A stretch of DNA of 64,000 nucleotides from Bin76 sp963665765 (GTDB lineage Bacteria > Actinomycetota > Acidimicrobiia > Spongiisociales > ZC4RG35): NCBI GenBank assembly GCA_963665765.1, contig OY762464.1:2480001-2544000 (forward strand), given 5' to 3'. The notes under the pieces are model-generated. The model was not told where the DNA came from. It made no database searches and saw only the letters and a program-made list of their open reading frames with translations. Both the position numbers and the translations under genes were made by a program. Positions 15,611-24,692 of the stretch are shown here, in pieces (within the stretch, counting starts at the first letter, position 1; each line of letters starts with the position of its first letter).

Positions 15611-16593
15611 TTCGCGCACGCTCCGGGGGATACCGGCGCCCGCTTCGCTGGCTCTGCCTGATGGTATTGCTGACCTTGGGGGGTTGCTCCGGTGAGGGAG
15701 AGTCGATGGCCACCAGCGAGGGAGATCTGGTGGCAAATGTCAACGGGGTGAAGGTTTACATGGCCGATCTCGAAGAGATTTCACCCGAAGAGGGACAGGT
15801 GGTGGAGCGGGTGGCCTTTGAGGAACGGCTCTTGAGTGTGGTCATCACCCAACTGATACTCACCAAGGCCCAAGAGGAGTTCGGGATAGACACCGAGCAG
15901 GAACCCTACCTGACGGCAGTCGAAGAGGAATACCGGGAACTGAGAGATCAGGTGGCGGCCCAGAGCCCTGACTATGAGGCTTTCCTGGTGGAGCAGGGAA
16001 TAACCGACCAGCGGGTGAGGCTGGTGGCCGCCCAGAGGGCAGTGATCGCGCAGGTGGGTAACGAACTGGCGAAAGATGTCCCGGAGATGACCGCCGGGGA
16101 GGTGGAGGAAATCTTCGAGGCCAACCGGGTGCGGCTCACGGAAAGCGTCTGCACCACCCATGTCCTGCTGGAAACCAGGGAAGAAGCCGAAGCCGTTCTG
16201 GAGAGGGCCCTGGCCGGAGAGGCGATGACCGAGTTGGCCAGACAGTTCTCCATCGAGCCGAGCGCCTCGGAGACCGGAGGGGACCTGGGGTGCCTTCCCG
16301 CCGACGCGTTTGTGGAGGAGTACGGGACGGCGGTGGTGACGGCGGAATTGATGACGCCGTTCGGACCGGTGGAGTCGCAATTCGGCCATCATGTCATTGT
16401 GGTGACCGACCGGACCGAACTCCGGCTGGCCGACCACGCCGAGAGCATCCGCGCCGAGGACGCCGAACTCCGTAGGTCCTTGGCCATCGAGGAGTGGTTC
16501 CTCTCGGTGGCATCCGAATCGGATGTGCAGATCGAACCGCAGTACGGGACATGGACCACCGAGCCGACCCCGCAGATTCTTCCTCCCTCCTGA
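15607..16593 (+). CDS. SurA/PrsA-like peptidyl-prolyl isomerase lipoprotein
   Basis: A 328-residue exported folding factor. The start ATG 15607 has GAGGAA just upstream and overlaps the mfd stop (ATGA). The signal sequence ends in a lipobox, TLGGC. Residues about 45-190 are a helical chaperone region, and the stretch containing VCTTHVLLETREEAEAVLER through ASETGGDLGCLPADAFVEEY is a PpiC-type rotamase domain. Substrates would be secreted proteins outside the membrane. An mfd-SurA-mazG-eno order is common in actinobacteria. Its end overlaps the mazG start by 43 bases. Confidence 0.88.
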   Translation: MIRARSGGYRRPLRWLCLMVLLTLGGCSGEGESMATSEGDLVANVNGVKVYMADLEEISPEEGQVVERVAFEERLLSVVITQLILTKAQEEFGIDTEQEPYLTAVEEEYRELRDQVAAQSPDYEAFLVEQGITDQRVRLVAAQRAVIAQVGNELAKDVPEMTAGEVEEIFEANRVRLTESVCTTHVLLETREEAEAVLERALAGEAMTELARQFSIEPSASETGGDLGCLPADAFVEEYGTAVVTAELMTPFGPVESQFGHHVIVVTDRTELRLADHAESIRAEDAELRRSLAIEEWFLSVASESDVQIEPQYGTWTTEPTPQILPPS

Positions 16594-18056
16594 ACCTGGA
16601 AATAGTGGGACTGGGGCCCGGAGGCCTCGACCGGGTTTCTCCCTCGACTCTGGAGTTGCTCTGCGATCCGCGGCGTCGGGTGATACTCCGCACCAAAGAT
16701 CATCCCGCCGCCCGGGAGTTGGCAGCCCGCCGCCCGGTGTCCGACTGTGACGATCTCTACGCCCGGGGCGAGGATTTCGAATCGGTGTATCGCGCCCTGG
16801 TGGCCCGGGTGGTGGAAGCGGCGCGATCAGAGCCGGTGGTGTATGCCACCCCGGGAAGTCCCCTGGTGGGGGAACGCGCCGTGGGCATGATCCGTTCCCA
16901 GGCTTTTGGGGAAGGAATGGGAGTGGTGGTTCATTCCGCTGAGTCATTCGTGGAGGCGGCGCTGGCGGAACTGGGGGTGGATCCCCTCGATCGAGGCTTG
17001 ACGGTGCTCAACGCCCATCGGCTGCCAACTCCGCTTCTGCTGCGAGGACCCACCCTGGTGGCGGCGCTCGACACCCCGGTGGGACTGGCTGACTTCTGCG
17101 GCATTCTGTCCCGGCTTCTGCCCGACGGAACGGAGGTGACGGTGTTGGTCGACCTGGGCGGTCCGAGCCGGCAGGTGGTGCGGTCCGAACCTGGCCAGGT
17201 CGATCCGGGGCTGGCCGGTCCGCGCACCTCGCTATACCTGGATGCTCCGGCGGTGGGCCTGGCCGGGGCGGTGACGGTCATGGAGCAGTTGCGGTCGGAA
17301 TGCCCGTGGGATCGCCGCCAGACTCATCACAGCCTGATCAAGAATCTGTTGGAAGAGACCTATGAACTGGTGGAGGCGCTCGGGTCTCTTCCTCCGCAGG
17401 CCGGTGTTCAGGGGGCGCCCCACTCCGATGACCCCGAGTTTTGGGCGGCTTGGGCCGAGGTTTCCGAGGAACTGGGGGACGTGTTGTTGCAGGTTCTGTT
17501 CCATGCCGTGATGGCCCGGGAGGTGGGGATCTTCGACATAGAGGACGTGGCCGAGGGTCTTCGCCGGAAACTGGTCCGCCGCCATCCCCATGTGTTTGCC
17601 GATGTGAAGGTGGACAGTGCCGAGCAGGTGAAGGTCAACTGGGAGCGCATCAAGCGGGAGGAGAAACCGGCCACCGAAGGCGGGTCCCTGTTGGACGGGG
17701 TGCCGGTTGCCATGCCCGCCCTGGCCCGGGCAGCCAAGATCCAGCGTCGCGCCGCCCAAGTGGGTTTCGATTGGACGGAAACGCCGCCGGTGATGGAGAA
17801 GGTGGCGGAGGAGTTGGAAGAGTTGCGGGAGGCCTTGGCGGATCGGGAAGCGGCTCGAACCGAACTGGGTGATCTGCTGTTTGCCTGCGTTAATCTGGCC
17901 CGGCATCTGGAAGCCGATCCCGAGACGGCGCTTCGGCGGGCCACCGCCAAATTCTGCGGTCGATTCAAGATGATGGAAGAGCGGGGACCCCTTGAGGGTC
18001 TCACCTCGGACCAATTGGAGCAACGCTGGGAACAGGCCAAGCTTTCGGAGGGATGA
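16551..18056 (+). CDS. mazG: MazG nucleoside triphosphate pyrophosphohydrolase with N-terminal methylase-like domain
   Basis: A 501-residue two-domain protein. Residues 15-220 have the SAM-dependent tetrapyrrole-methylase-like fold (EIVGLGPGGLDRVSP, then VYATPGSPLVGERAV). The MazG part begins near 240 with MEQLRSECPWDRRQTHHSLI, and carries the Mg-binding LLEETYELVEA and EVSEELGDVLLQVLFHA motifs, with a second helical MazG-like copy near the end. It hydrolyses abnormal or excess NTPs to NMP and PPi. ATG 16551 is chosen by homology; it lies inside the end of the previous gene, with only a weak ribosome binding site. Confidence 0.9.
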   Translation: MDHRADPADSSSLLNLEIVGLGPGGLDRVSPSTLELLCDPRRRVILRTKDHPAARELAARRPVSDCDDLYARGEDFESVYRALVARVVEAARSEPVVYATPGSPLVGERAVGMIRSQAFGEGMGVVVHSAESFVEAALAELGVDPLDRGLTVLNAHRLPTPLLLRGPTLVAALDTPVGLADFCGILSRLLPDGTEVTVLVDLGGPSRQVVRSEPGQVDPGLAGPRTSLYLDAPAVGLAGAVTVMEQLRSECPWDRRQTHHSLIKNLLEETYELVEALGSLPPQAGVQGAPHSDDPEFWAAWAEVSEELGDVLLQVLFHAVMAREVGIFDIEDVAEGLRRKLVRRHPHVFADVKVDSAEQVKVNWERIKREEKPATEGGSLLDGVPVAMPALARAAKIQRRAAQVGFDWTETPPVMEKVAEELEELREALADREAARTELGDLLFACVNLARHLEADPETALRRATAKFCGRFKMMEERGPLEGLTSDQLEQRWEQAKLSEG

Positions 18057-18183
18057 GGTGCTTTCGCCGGGGGAGGGCATCTGCCGGGAAGCCCCGGGAA
18101 CACCTCCCTTCATGTTGTCCGGGTCGGTTGGTTTTGCTCAGATAGTTCGCGAATCATCCTGATGGCTGTTAGCGTTGCTCCGC

Positions 18184-19458
18184 ATGGTTTCCACCACCAT
18201 CTCAGGAGTGCGCGCCCGCCGTATTTTCGACTCACGGGCATTCCCGACGGTGGAAGCCGAGGTGGTGTTGTCCAGTGGCGTGGTGGGCCGGGCGGCGGTT
18301 CCATCAGGCGCTTCCACCGGTTCGCGGGAAGCTTGGGAGTTGCGGGACGGAGGCGAGGTTCTCTCCGGCAAGGGAGTGCGACGGGCGGTGGATAACGTTC
18401 GGCGGCTGATCGGCCCGGAGGTGGCGGGCCGCGATGCTCTCGATCAGGCCGGGGTAGACCAGGCCATGTGTGATCTGGATGGAACCCCCAACAAGAGTCG
18501 GCTGGGCGCCAATGCCATTCTGGCGGTTTCCCTGGCGACGGCCCGGGCGGCGGCGGCGGAAGTCGACCTTCCTCTCTATCGTTATCTGGGGGGACCCACC
18601 TCCCGAATTCTTCCCGTTCCGCTTCTCAATCTGGTCAATGGCGGCGCTCATGCCTCCAACGGCTTCGAGATCCAGGAATTCATGGTGGTGCCGGCCGGGT
18701 TTCCAACATTCGGGGAGGCATTGGAGGCGGGAGTGGAGATATACCACACCCTGAAGGGGATTCTGCGGGGGGAGGGCAGGTCGGTCAATGTGGGTGACGA
18801 AGGTGGATTCGCTCCCAACCTGCCATCAAACCGGGCGGCTCTCGAGGCGCTGAGCAGGGCGGTTGACCAGGCGGGCTTTCGAATGGGACGGGAGGTGGGA
18901 CTGGCGCTGGATGTGGCCGCTTCGGAGTTCTACCACCGGGGCCGGTACACGATTGAGGGGCGGCGTCTCGGTAGCCCCGAGATGGTGGAATATCTGGCCG
19001 GACTGGTGGATGACTACGGGTTGGTCTCGGTGGAGGACGGTTTGGCCGAGGACGATTGGGAGGGGTGGCAGATATTGACCTCCGAATTGGGAGACAAGAC
19101 CCAGTTGATCGGAGATGACCTGTTTGTCACCAACGACCTGATCTTGGCCGAGGGCATCCAAAGAGGGGTGGCCAACTCCATCCTCATCAAGGTGAACCAG
19201 ATCGGCACCCTGTCGGAAACCCTGAGCACCATGGAGAGAGCGGTCCGATCCGGATACACCAGGGTGGTCAGTCACCGCTCCGGTGAGACGGAGGATGCCT
19301 TCATTGCCCATTTGGCGGTGGGCACGGGCGCCGGCCAGATCAAGACCGGAGCTCCGGCCCGATCGGAGCGGACTGCCAAGTACAACGAGTTGCTCCGCAT
19401 CGAGGAGGAGTTGGGGGAGGGGGCGAGGTTCGGGGGGTGGGAGGCGCTGGGACGATGA
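18184..19458 (+). CDS. eno: Enolase
   Basis: This 424-residue glycolytic enzyme interconverts 2-phosphoglycerate and phosphoenolpyruvate. The signatures are all present: GVRARRIFDSRAFPTVE, PSGASTGSREA, the LVNGGAHASNGFEIQEFMV region, VGDEGGFAPNL, the metal ligands in VEDGLAEDDW and IGDDLFVTN, the catalytic Lys in ILIKVNQIGTLSE and SHRSGETEDAF. ATG 18184 fits the family N-terminus; a TTG at 18175 would add three residues. About 130 bases separate it from mazG, and ftsB overlaps its stop (ATGA). Confidence 0.96.
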   Translation: MVSTTISGVRARRIFDSRAFPTVEAEVVLSSGVVGRAAVPSGASTGSREAWELRDGGEVLSGKGVRRAVDNVRRLIGPEVAGRDALDQAGVDQAMCDLDGTPNKSRLGANAILAVSLATARAAAAEVDLPLYRYLGGPTSRILPVPLLNLVNGGAHASNGFEIQEFMVVPAGFPTFGEALEAGVEIYHTLKGILRGEGRSVNVGDEGGFAPNLPSNRAALEALSRAVDQAGFRMGREVGLALDVAASEFYHRGRYTIEGRRLGSPEMVEYLAGLVDDYGLVSVEDGLAEDDWEGWQILTSELGDKTQLIGDDLFVTNDLILAEGIQRGVANSILIKVNQIGTLSETLSTMERAVRSGYTRVVSHRSGETEDAFIAHLAVGTGAGQIKTGAPARSERTAKYNELLRIEEELGEGARFGGWEALGR

Positions 19459-19937
19459 GCAAGGACCGATCCCGCCCAAAAAAGGGATCTTCCCAAGCCG
19501 CCGGAAAAACTTCCCAACGGCTGAAGCCGTGGAGAGGCCGGCTGCTGTGGGTCGCCGGAGTGGGGATTTTGGTGGCTGGCGCCATCGTTTACACGGTGCC
19601 GGTTCTGGAACGTCTGGAGGAACAGCGCATCGAAATAGCCGAGTCCACTGCCGAATTGGATGAGTTGGTGTCCGAAAACGCCGAATTGCAGGACCGGTTG
19701 GACTCTTTGAACACCCCCATCGAGATCGAAAGGCTGGCCCGGGAGCGGCTGGGGTACGTCCGAGAGGGAGAGATCTCCTTTGTGGTGGTGCCCGCCCCTC
19801 CGGTCGAAGTCCCACCGTCTCCCACGCCCACCGAGGCGCCCGAGGAGGGGTTTGAGGCCCCGACCATCGAACAAGACCCCTGGTACGAGGAGTGGTGGAG
19901 CTACATCAGCGGGAGTGATCTGGCCGCCGACTCCTGA
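19455..19937 (+). CDS. ftsB: FtsB/DivIC-type septum formation initiator
   Basis: A 160-residue single-pass membrane protein of the divisome that bridges FtsL and FtsQ. A basic Ser/Lys-rich cytoplasmic tail (1-30) is followed by one membrane helix (about 32-52), then a coiled coil with an ENAELQDRLDSL core and the family motif IERLARERLGYVREGEI near 100. The C-terminus is a Pro-rich acidic extension (PVEVPPSPTPTEAPEE). It overlaps eno by four bases and DUF501 by one base, the standard actinobacterial eno-ftsB-DUF501-ppx order. Confidence 0.88.
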   Translation: MSKDRSRPKKGSSQAAGKTSQRLKPWRGRLLWVAGVGILVAGAIVYTVPVLERLEEQRIEIAESTAELDELVSENAELQDRLDSLNTPIEIERLARERLGYVREGEISFVVVPAPPVEVPPSPTPTEAPEEGFEAPTIEQDPWYEEWWSYISGSDLAADS

Positions 19938-20476
19938 TGGACTCGGATGGAGAAAAGGAAGGGATTCGGCAGGTTGTGGCCCTGCAGATCGGCCGGCCCC
20001 CCCGGTCGGACCTGATAGTCATGGCGGTTTGCCACTTGGGTTTGCCGGTCACGGTGCAGACCCCGCCCATTCTCGAGGATGGCACTCCCTTTCCCACCCG
20101 CTACTGGCTGACCTGTCCCCTGGCGGTCAAAAGAGTGTCCCGGATCGAGTCGGCCGGAGGAGTCAAAAAAATGGACGCCCGCTCAGAAAGCGACCCGCGG
20201 TTTTTCCGCCGTCTGAAATCGGCCCACCGTCGCTACGCGGCCCAGCGAGACATCGATCTGCCACCCGATGTCCCCTACGGTCCGTCGGGCGGGGTGGCGG
20301 GTTCCCGAAAAGGGGTGAAGTGTCTCCACGCCCACTACGCCGATCATCGGGCCGGGAACGACAATCCGGTGGGCGAGTGGACCGCGCCCCGGGTCGAACC
20401 CTTGGACTGCGATGTGCCCTGCGTGTTGACAGATCCCCAAGGTCCGGTTTCCAATCCCGATTGGCGGGCAGGCTGA
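19937..20476 (+). CDS. DUF501 family protein
   Basis: A 179-residue protein of unknown function, nearly restricted to actinobacteria and related Gram-positives and almost always between ftsB and ppx. Family marks include ILEDGTPFPTRYWLTCP, RIESAGGVKKM and the near-invariant GVKCLHAHYADHRAG with NPVGEW after it. The Cys and His residues in these motifs could bind metal. The start overlaps the ftsB stop (TGATG) and the end overlaps the ppx start in the same way, so translation is coupled. Confidence 0.88.
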   Translation: MDSDGEKEGIRQVVALQIGRPPRSDLIVMAVCHLGLPVTVQTPPILEDGTPFPTRYWLTCPLAVKRVSRIESAGGVKKMDARSESDPRFFRRLKSAHRRYAAQRDIDLPPDVPYGPSGGVAGSRKGVKCLHAHYADHRAGNDNPVGEWTAPRVEPLDCDVPCVLTDPQGPVSNPDWRAG

Positions 20477-21354
20477 TGCGAGCGGCGGTGGACATCGGCA
20501 CCAACTCGGTGCGGCTGCTGGTGGTCTCATCCGAAGGGGAGGTGGGACGATGGCAGACGGTCACCGGGCTGGGAAGAGGCCTGGGCGAGCAGGGTCTGCT
20601 CACCGATAATTCGATGGCTCGGACCCTGGCGGCGCTGAGTCATTACGGGGAGTTGATGTTGGAACACCAGGTCACCGAGAAACGGGCGGTGGCCACCTCG
20701 GCTGTAAGAGAGGCGCTCAACCGGCAGGAGTTCTTGGACCGGGCGGAAAGCGCCCTGGGTGTCAGGCCAGAGACCATATCGGGCGAGGAGGAGGCCCAAT
20801 TGTCCTATGCCGGGGCTGTCACGGATCTTTCCGACCACGGAAGTTACATGGTGGTGGACATCGGCGGCGGCTCGACGGAGTTCGTTTGGAGGGATCGGGA
20901 AGGGATCGTGGCCGGGGTAAGTCTTCCACTCGGATCGGTGCGCCTTACCGAATCGGTCCTGGCGGATCGACCGCCCTTGCCTGAGCAGATGAAGAGGGCC
21001 TTTGCTGCAACGGTGGACATTCTGAGTGCCGCGAGCCTGCCCTTCCGGCCCAAGGTGGTGGGGGTGGCGGGCACTTGGACCAGTTTGGCGGCGATCGGCT
21101 TGCGGTTGGATAGATATGACCGGAACCGGGTGCATCACGCCACCATGCCGGCCGCGCAACTGGCGATCCTGGTGTCGGAACTGGCCGGTCTGACGGTTGA
21201 TGAGACAGCAGCCATACCTTCCCTGGAACCCGCTCGGGCGCCGATGATCCTGGCCGGCGCCATAATCGCCCACGAAGCCTTGCGCCGTCTGGCCTGCCCG
21301 GAGGTTCTTATCTCCGAGTCGGATCTGCTGGACGGAGTGATTGCCTCCCTGTAA
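20476..21354 (+). CDS. ppx: Exopolyphosphatase/guanosine pentaphosphatase family
   Basis: A 292-residue ASKHA-fold phosphatase that removes terminal phosphate from polyphosphate or pppGpp. AAVDIGTNSVRLLV is the first phosphate loop, TSAVREALN follows near residue 77, and VVDIGGGSTEFVW near 125 is the second loop. It is the short single-module form common in actinobacteria (Ppx1-like), which lacks the C-terminal HD domain. ATG 20476 overlaps the DUF501 stop. The longer frame reaching back to 19780 is only readthrough of the neighbouring genes in another frame. Confidence 0.9.
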   Translation: MRAAVDIGTNSVRLLVVSSEGEVGRWQTVTGLGRGLGEQGLLTDNSMARTLAALSHYGELMLEHQVTEKRAVATSAVREALNRQEFLDRAESALGVRPETISGEEEAQLSYAGAVTDLSDHGSYMVVDIGGGSTEFVWRDREGIVAGVSLPLGSVRLTESVLADRPPLPEQMKRAFAATVDILSAASLPFRPKVVGVAGTWTSLAAIGLRLDRYDRNRVHHATMPAAQLAILVSELAGLTVDETAAIPSLEPARAPMILAGAIIAHEALRRLACPEVLISESDLLDGVIASL

Positions 21355-21392
21355 GGAGCGGCCCGATTCGGCTTACAATCTAAAAGAGCCTG

Positions 21393-21476
21393 GCCCGGGT
21401 GGCGGAATGGGTAGACGCGCTGGACTTAAAATCCAGTGTCGCAAGCGACGTGTGGGTTCAAGTCCCACCCCGGGCA
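21393..21476 (+). tRNA. tRNA-Leu (UAA)
   Basis: The cloverleaf folds by eye. Acceptor GCCCGGG (21393-21399) pairs with CCCGGGC (21469-21475). The anticodon stem CTGGA/TCCAG encloses loop CTTAAAA, giving anticodon TAA. The variable arm is long (TGTCGCAAGCGACG region), as expected for a class II leucine tRNA, and the T arm is GTGGG-TTCAAGT-CCCAC. CCA is not encoded. Confidence 0.97.
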
Positions 21477-21550
21477 CTTAAAATGAGGCTGTTATCCCAG
21501 GTCACAGGGTTCCATGGTCGGTACACTATCAGTTTGGTACCGATAATTCA

Positions 21551-21811
21551 TTAGCCTGGATCCACCGGTGGTTGTGGGTACCCGTTCCCTTGGGAGGAGA
21601 TTCGCCTGCCGCTCCGGCTAACCGTTACATGTTGTCGGCGGGTCAACTCTGCCAGGACCCCTGCGCGGAACCCAGCCAGATGGTTCTCTGCCCGGATAGA
21701 CGACTCCAACCAATCCTGAAGTTGCTGCAACGTCGCCTCGCCCACCGGCCGAGCAGGCAATACCACCCGAACCTCAGCGGCGACCCGCCGGTCAATAGCT
21801 GTCTTATCCAT
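21551..21811 (-). pseudogene. Possible N-terminal remnant of a DUF222/HNH-type protein
   Basis: An 86-residue frame starting at ATG 21811. The first 60 residues (TAIDRRVAAEVRVVLPARPV then LQDWLESSIRAENHLAGFRA) resemble the helical start of actinobacterial DUF222/HNH endonuclease proteins. The rest has no such look and the expected HNH part is absent. It sits just downstream of the tRNA on the opposite strand. Remnant, small real gene or chance frame are all possible; I recognise the resemblance only weakly. Confidence 0.3.
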
Positions 21812-21929
21812 GTTTACAGTATGCCCACCCGGCGTGACAAAACACCCCCCAACATCACCAACCTGGCAAAACAAACACAAAATATGCTGGCCATCGAACA
21901 TCCACCAGCTACCGGATCCCTCCTGCGGG

Positions 21930-22478
21930 CTATTGGGTTTGCGGGGTCTGCTCCTCGGCGTCCTCGTCGCCTCGACCTCCCTTGGGCTCCACCAATCGCC
22001 GCAGGGCGCCGAAGCTGTTGTTGGCAACTCTCCGGAAGTTGGTCAGCGCCTCCTGGAGTCTCTCCCGGTCCTCCTGGGAGGCTTTCATCACGGCTTCGGC
22101 TCTCAGTTCCCATCCGCCGCCGAGCCCCAGTTTCTTGCGGTCCTCCTGCCAACGCGCCAAACCCTCGATCACCTCGGCGATCTTTCCGGCCTGCTCGGTG
22201 AGTCGCGGCGTGAGTTGTCGGATGGCGCCGTGCCAGTCGGTCCGCGCCCTCTCCAGTTCTGTGAGCGCCTCGTCTCGATCCCGCCGAGCCTCGTCCAGCG
22301 CCGCCCGGACGTCGGCGAGTTCTTGGCGAGCCTCGTCCAACTTGTCGCGCACCTGGTCTCTTTGCTGCCGCATACCCCGGTAGGACATGTAAGCCACGAT
22401 CGCCAGTACCAGCAGAACAACCGACACCACCGCCACGGCACCCACCACGATCCACTCCGGCTCCCCATCGAAACTCAT
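21930..22478 (-). CDS. Membrane-anchored coiled-coil protein, unknown function
   Basis: A 182-residue protein with one N-terminal membrane helix (about 10-32, VVGAVAVVSVVLLVLAIVAY) followed by a long charged helix (35-90) of heptad-like RDQVRDKLDEARQELADV character, then a second amphipathic region and an acidic Gln-rich tail. It would sit on the cytoplasmic face of the membrane, as in RmuC-like or envelope scaffold proteins, but it has no nuclease domain. It is a stand-alone minus-strand gene. The start is ATG 22478. Confidence 0.65.
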   Translation of the reverse strand: MSFDGEPEWIVVGAVAVVSVVLLVLAIVAYMSYRGMRQQRDQVRDKLDEARQELADVRAALDEARRDRDEALTELERARTDWHGAIRQLTPRLTEQAGKIAEVIEGLARWQEDRKKLGLGGGWELRAEAVMKASQEDRERLQEALTNFRRVANNSFGALRRLVEPKGGRGDEDAEEQTPQTQ

Positions 22479-22813
22479 CTGAGCAAGGCTCCCCTTCTCC
22501 TGGCGGTGCGGGACCGACTTGGTCCCCTTGGATCGCAGTGTAAGTCCCTTCGGCCACCGCGCGCCGAGAAAAGCACCATCCCCCGCTCAGCAGCTTCGAA
22601 AAGCCCGATCGGGGCGAATCTATTGAGGAGTCCGGATGGCTCATCGGGCGCCACCGCCGATGTCACCCAGTTCTTCAAGCCCGGTGTCTGCGGGCCTCTT
22701 GCCGGAGTGATCGGAGCGGGCTTGACGCTGCTGGACCGCATACCCTGAGTTGCCCTTCCGCTCCGAGAAAGGGCTTGTGAACTGCTAAAATAGACAAGTG
22801 GGGGTGTTGGAAT

Positions 22814-23056
22814 ATGACAGGCGTTCCTGAGAGATTCTGGAAGTCCTTTTGGAATCATCCGGATCCGGCCTTGCTTCGCTTGCCCGAAGACGCCGACTAC
22901 GTGGCGGGGCGGATGTTCAACGGCCCTTGGCCGGACGCCGCCTTATGGGCTTCGGCGCATCTGCCTGACAGTGCACTCGAGTATTGCCTTACCTTGCGTT
23001 CCACCAAACCCCGGACCCGGGACCTGATCGTCAACGCTCTGAATGCCCGTCGCTAA
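22814..23056 (+). CDS. Small DUF6922-like protein, presumed antitoxin partner
   Basis: An 80-residue protein (VPERFWKSFWNHPDPALLRL at the start, LTLRSTKPRTRDLIVNALNA at the end). The pattern FW...D...L......V..R....G...A..W resembles the short DUF6922-type proteins commonly encoded before AbiEii-family nucleotidyltransferase toxins. It overlaps the toxin gene by 14 bases, the usual arrangement for a toxin-antitoxin pair. A TAAAAT -10-like element lies at 22786. The antitoxin role is inferred from position. Confidence 0.65.
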   Translation: MTGVPERFWKSFWNHPDPALLRLPEDADYVAGRMFNGPWPDAALWASAHLPDSALEYCLTLRSTKPRTRDLIVNALNARR

Positions 23057-23693
23057 TCGCGGTCTCACTCCCGAGGTGCAGCGAGTCTGGGACAGGGTGG
23101 GATCAGCGTCTCCACCGTCCGCTGAACTCTTGGGCGAGACTGCCCTGGCTATCCATCTGGAACATCGTCAGTCCGAGGATCTGGACATTTTCGTTCATAG
23201 CCTCCTTGATCCGCCGAGTCTGCTCCGGACGCTCCGGCGGTTGGGCAGGGTCGAAGAACCGTTCCTGGCAGAGGGCACACTCAACTGTGTGTTTGACAAC
23301 GTCAAACTCCAGTTCTTGTCGGCCATCGGACAGCACCAGATAGCTGCCGGCCGGAAAGTGGGCGAGATGACCGTGGGCTCCCTTCCCGATGTTGCCGCCA
23401 CCAAACTCAAAGTGGTGGGAGACCGGGGGGAACTGCGAGATTACTATGACCTCATGTGCATCGAGGCGCAAGGCGCGGCGGATGTCCCGCAGATGCTGGA
23501 GTGGTACTGCATCCGGTATGGACTCGAAAGGACTGATCAGACCGTCTATCACATTGTCCGCGCCCTGGGGTCTATGCACGACGTGGCGGATGACCCTTGG
23601 CTTTCAGAGAGCCTCGGCGATCCGAGCTTGTTCGGCAGCGTAACCGAATACTGGCGCCGTCGCCAACCGGAGATCGTGGACTGGTTCTTCTGA
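23043..23693 (+). CDS. AbiEii/AbiGii-type nucleotidyltransferase toxin
   Basis: A 216-residue predicted nucleotidyltransferase. LLGETALAIHLEHRQSEDLDIFV near residue 29 is the type IV toxin signature (normally GGTALAL.LGHR.S.DLDFF), with the catalytic D-x-D acids. KLKVVGDRGELRDYYDLMCI near 121 is the second family motif. AbiEii-like enzymes add nucleotides to RNA (tRNA in characterised members) and cause growth arrest in response to phage. The 14-base overlap with the upstream small gene supports a two-gene module. It opens the accessory region downstream of the tRNA. Confidence 0.8.
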   Translation: MPVANRGLTPEVQRVWDRVGSASPPSAELLGETALAIHLEHRQSEDLDIFVHSLLDPPSLLRTLRRLGRVEEPFLAEGTLNCVFDNVKLQFLSAIGQHQIAAGRKVGEMTVGSLPDVAATKLKVVGDRGELRDYYDLMCIEAQGAADVPQMLEWYCIRYGLERTDQTVYHIVRALGSMHDVADDPWLSESLGDPSLFGSVTEYWRRRQPEIVDWFF

Positions 23694-23763
23694 TGGGAGA
23701 CCAGTCCCAGGGAGGCACGGACGCTGCATCTGGTAGGTTCACCAAGTGGTGAATGAGAGGAAG

Positions 23764-24150
23764 ATGATCCAGCGCCAGGGGCCTTCGCCTCTCTACTACG
23801 AGGCAAGCCCCCACAACCCGCCGACCCTCCGGGTGGAGCCGGGTGAGACATTCGAGGTGGTCACTCAGATGAATGTGGGCCCCGACCCCTCGGTGGTGCC
23901 TTCCGATCTCCGCGACGACTGGTCGAGATACCACTCCTATGGGATCGAACGCCCCAACCCGTCCTCGGGCGTCATCTGGGTGGAGGGCGCCGAGCCGGGG
24001 CATGCCATTGAGGTCGTCATCGAGGAGATGGAGCTGGCGCCGGTCGGTTACTCCGCCTTCCGGGGAGACAACTACCTGTTTCCCAAGACGCCCGTCACCG
24101 ACCGCGACACCATCGCGGCCAGGGTGGTCCGGATCGGGACGGCCATGTGA
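23764..24150 (+). pseudogene. Acetamidase/formamidase family, copy 1, N-terminal part (frameshifted)
   Basis: From ATG 23764, behind GAGAGGAAG, the frame reads IQRQGPSPLYYEASP and follows the intact copy downstream until about residue 125. Comparison with copy 2 (ATCCGGGACGGCC there, ATCGGGACGGCC here) shows one C missing after position 24135. The frame then hits a TGA at 24148. The rest of the protein continues in another frame at 24147. The family hydrolyses short amides to ammonia and a carboxylate. This is either a decaying duplicate, two coupled subunits, or a base-calling error. Confidence 0.7.
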
Positions 24151-24692
24151 TCTGGGAGGAGGGGTTGGCGCTTGCGGTCCAACCCATGGTCGGTATGGTG
24201 GCCGTCGCTCCCGCTCACGAGTCCCAGTCGACCGTTCGGGTGGGGGAGTGGGGAGGGAACATGGACATCCAAGAACTCGGCCCCGGCGCCGCGGTGCGCC
24301 TGGCGGTCAATGTCCCCGGCGCCTTGGTGCACATCGGCGACGTTCATGCCCTCCAGGGCGATGGCGAGGTGGCGGGATCAGCGGTCGAGACCTCGGCTCT
24401 CCTGCGTCTGCGGATCGAACTGACCGACCGACCGGCCGAGATGACCTGGCCGCGGATTGTTACACCGGAGCGAATAATGGCGGTGGCCTCCGGTCGCCCG
24501 GCGGAGAGGGCTTTCCGGATCGCGGCCGGCGAGTTGGTCCGCTGGCTCCACGCCGACTACGACATCTCCCCGGAAGAGGCGGTCCTACTACTGGGCCAGG
24601 TGTTGGAGGCACGCGCCACGCAGGTGGTCAACCCGACCATCATCTACGTGGCAGGCGTCCGCCACGAGATCCTCAGGAGACTCAGAAGATGA
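24147..24692 (+). pseudogene. Acetamidase/formamidase family, copy 1, C-terminal part
   Basis: This 181-residue frame holds the conserved half of copy 1: GEWGGNMDIQELGPG near residue 33, then GALVHIGDVHALQGDGEVAG with the metal-binding Asp and His residues of the family. It starts at a GTG inside the stop of the N-terminal frame and closely matches copy 2 throughout, so it is under recent constraint or recently duplicated. Its stop overlaps the copy 2 start (ATGA). Confidence 0.7.

Noticed and set aside
15781..16947. 388-residue minus-strand open frame
   Set aside because: Antisense across the SurA-like gene and the start of mazG; composition is typical of a shadow frame.
18057..18183. GGGAGG/CCTCCC pairing after mazG as a terminator
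   Set aside because: The stem is broken by mismatches and there is no U-run.
19780..20475. N-terminal extension of the ppx frame
   Set aside because: It overlaps ftsB and DUF501 in another frame. The Ppx signature starts right at ATG 20476, which is coupled to the DUF501 stop.
21393..21476. tRNA-Leu as an integration site of a mobile element
   Set aside because: No integrase or transposase gene is present and I found no second copy of the tRNA 3' end near 41.2 kb. It is kept only as a boundary observation.
23873..24688. N-terminal extension of the intact formamidase frame
   Set aside because: It is an out-of-frame reading of copy 1; the Arg/Gly-rich product has no relation to the family, and copy 2 begins at ATG 24689.
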